Below, one piece after another: positions 6,340-7,042 of a stretch of DNA of 7,042 nt. Both the position numbers and the translations under genes were made by a program. Below the pieces are notes generated by a model that saw nothing but the letters and a program-made list of their open reading frames with translations, was not told the DNA's origin and did not search any database. Within the stretch, counting starts at the first letter, position 1. Each line of letters begins with the position of its first letter. The DNA comes from Alphaproteobacteria bacterium (lineage in GTDB: Bacteria; Pseudomonadota; Alphaproteobacteria; Rhodobacterales; Rhodobacteraceae). Where the stretch lies: NCBI GenBank assembly GCA_024277955.1, contig JAJRUE010000014.1, positions 1-7,042 on the forward strand. The letters run 5' to 3'.

Positions 6340-7042
6340 TCAATTGGAAACAAGGAGATCCTGAATAATCTGCCGCGTGGTCGCACTTTTGTCCAAAAGC
6401 GCCCGGCCCCGTGCGATCATCCCCTTGGCCGCGGCTTTTGCAGGGTTTTCGGACATGGCCAAGGCAGCCGGGTCTGCAGGGGTTCCACCAGCGTCGAGCG
6501 CCAAGGCCGCAGCAGTCTGAAACCCGCTCGGACCGCTTGCGGCAGCCCGTGCGAAGTCGCCCGCGCGCCAGGCTGCGCTCGCCGCATCCGGCACCAGGTC
6601 GAGCTTTGAAAATATTCTGGCCGCACCCTCGAAGTCGCGCTGCATTTCGAGCGCCTTGGCCGTCAGCATCTCGGCTTCTGGGCCCTCCAGACCCTGCAGG
6701 GCCACTTGTGCTTCGGCGGCGCGACCGGTTGCCAGGTCGGCACGTGCGACCAATAGACGATCAGGTTCTTCGAACTCATCGCGCGTTGGCCCATAGAGCG
6801 ACAAGGCAGTTTCGGGCAGGTCCAAGGACAGCAGTCGCTCGACAATCGCACGGCGCGTGTCGCGGCCATTGCCGGCCAGCGCCTCGGCACCGATCTGGTT
6901 GGCAAAGAAATTCGTCAGAAAATCAACGTCCGAGGACTCTTTTGCGTTGTGCAGATGTGTGGCCAACCGCAACTCGTCAGCTTCGGCCTGGTCCAGATCA
7001 CCGCGCTCAAGGGCGATGTCAATCCGCTCAAAGGTCGCGGCA
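6340..7042 (-). CDS. Unrecognised TPR-like helical repeat protein (5' end outside window)
   Basis: The frame is open from the right edge (first complete codon at 7041) to a TGA at 6342-6340, giving 233 visible residues. I do not recognise the family. The sequence is Ala/Leu/Glu/Asp rich, with repeated helix pairs resembling degenerate TPR units: examples are FERIDIALERGDLDQAEAEE near the visible start, LPETALSLYGPTRDEFEEPD, and MQRDFEGAARIFSKLDLVPD followed by AAWRAGDFARAA. The end (TTRQIIQDLLVSN) is a short amphipathic helix. No membrane segment is visible; any signal peptide would lie beyond the edge. A TTG at 6972 is not the start, because the helical pattern continues upstream of it. Position 78 bases upstream of the transglycosylase and export-gate genes suggests a motility-related scaffold or adaptor role, but this rests on context alone. 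Confidence 0.75.
   Translation of the reverse strand, partial: AATFERIDIALERGDLDQAEADELRLATHLHNAKESSDVDFLTNFFANQIGAEALAGNGRDTRRAIVERLLSLDLPETALSLYGPTRDEFEEPDRLLVARADLATGRAAEAQVALQGLEGPEAEMLTAKALEMQRDFEGAARIFSKLDLVPDAASAAWRAGDFARAAASGPSGFQTAAALALDAGGTPADPAALAMSENPAKAAAKGMIARGRALLDKSATTRQIIQDLLVSN

Overview
This 7,042-base window is GC-rich and fully packed with genes. It carries part of a flagellar gene cluster. The protein sequences point to an alphaproteobacterium, most likely a member of the Rhodobacterales (Roseobacter/Paracoccus/Rhodobacter relatives). That assignment rests on recognised family style (FliL with an Ala/Pro-rich linker, FlhB with an NPRH site, a small SLT transglycosylase beside flhA) and not on any database search.

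Layout: two short converging gene strings meet near position 1164. On the + strand, from the left edge, are the 3' part of flgH (outer-membrane L-ring lipoprotein) and fliL (inner-membrane stator/basal-body protein). On the - strand, reading from the right edge leftward, are an unrecognised TPR-like protein (5' end outside the window), a 78-base gap, a secreted lytic transglycosylase, flhA, fliR, flhB, and a small two-helix protein that resembles FliJ in shape. The last stop codons of the two strings are only two bases apart.

How the genes fit together: FlhA, FliR and FlhB are integral membrane parts of the flagellar type III export gate, which sends rod, hook and filament subunits through the basal body. 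FlhB also switches substrate class through autocleavage. FlgH forms the L-ring bushing where the rod crosses the outer membrane. FliL works at the stator/basal-body interface. The transglycosylase is a plausible local peptidoglycan cutter for rod or ring passage. The FliJ-like protein may be an export chaperone or ATPase-complex stalk. fliP, fliQ, fliI and fliH are not in this window.

The minus-strand genes are tightly coupled: flhA/fliR and fliR/flhB overlap by ATGA, and flhB/fliJ-like by GTGA. I found no RNA genes, mobile elements, CRISPR arrays or clear promoters. I see no clearly new system. The points most worth a second look are the NPRH cleavage site in FlhB, the two unrecognised proteins at the ends of the minus-strand string, and the nearly gapless convergent junction.
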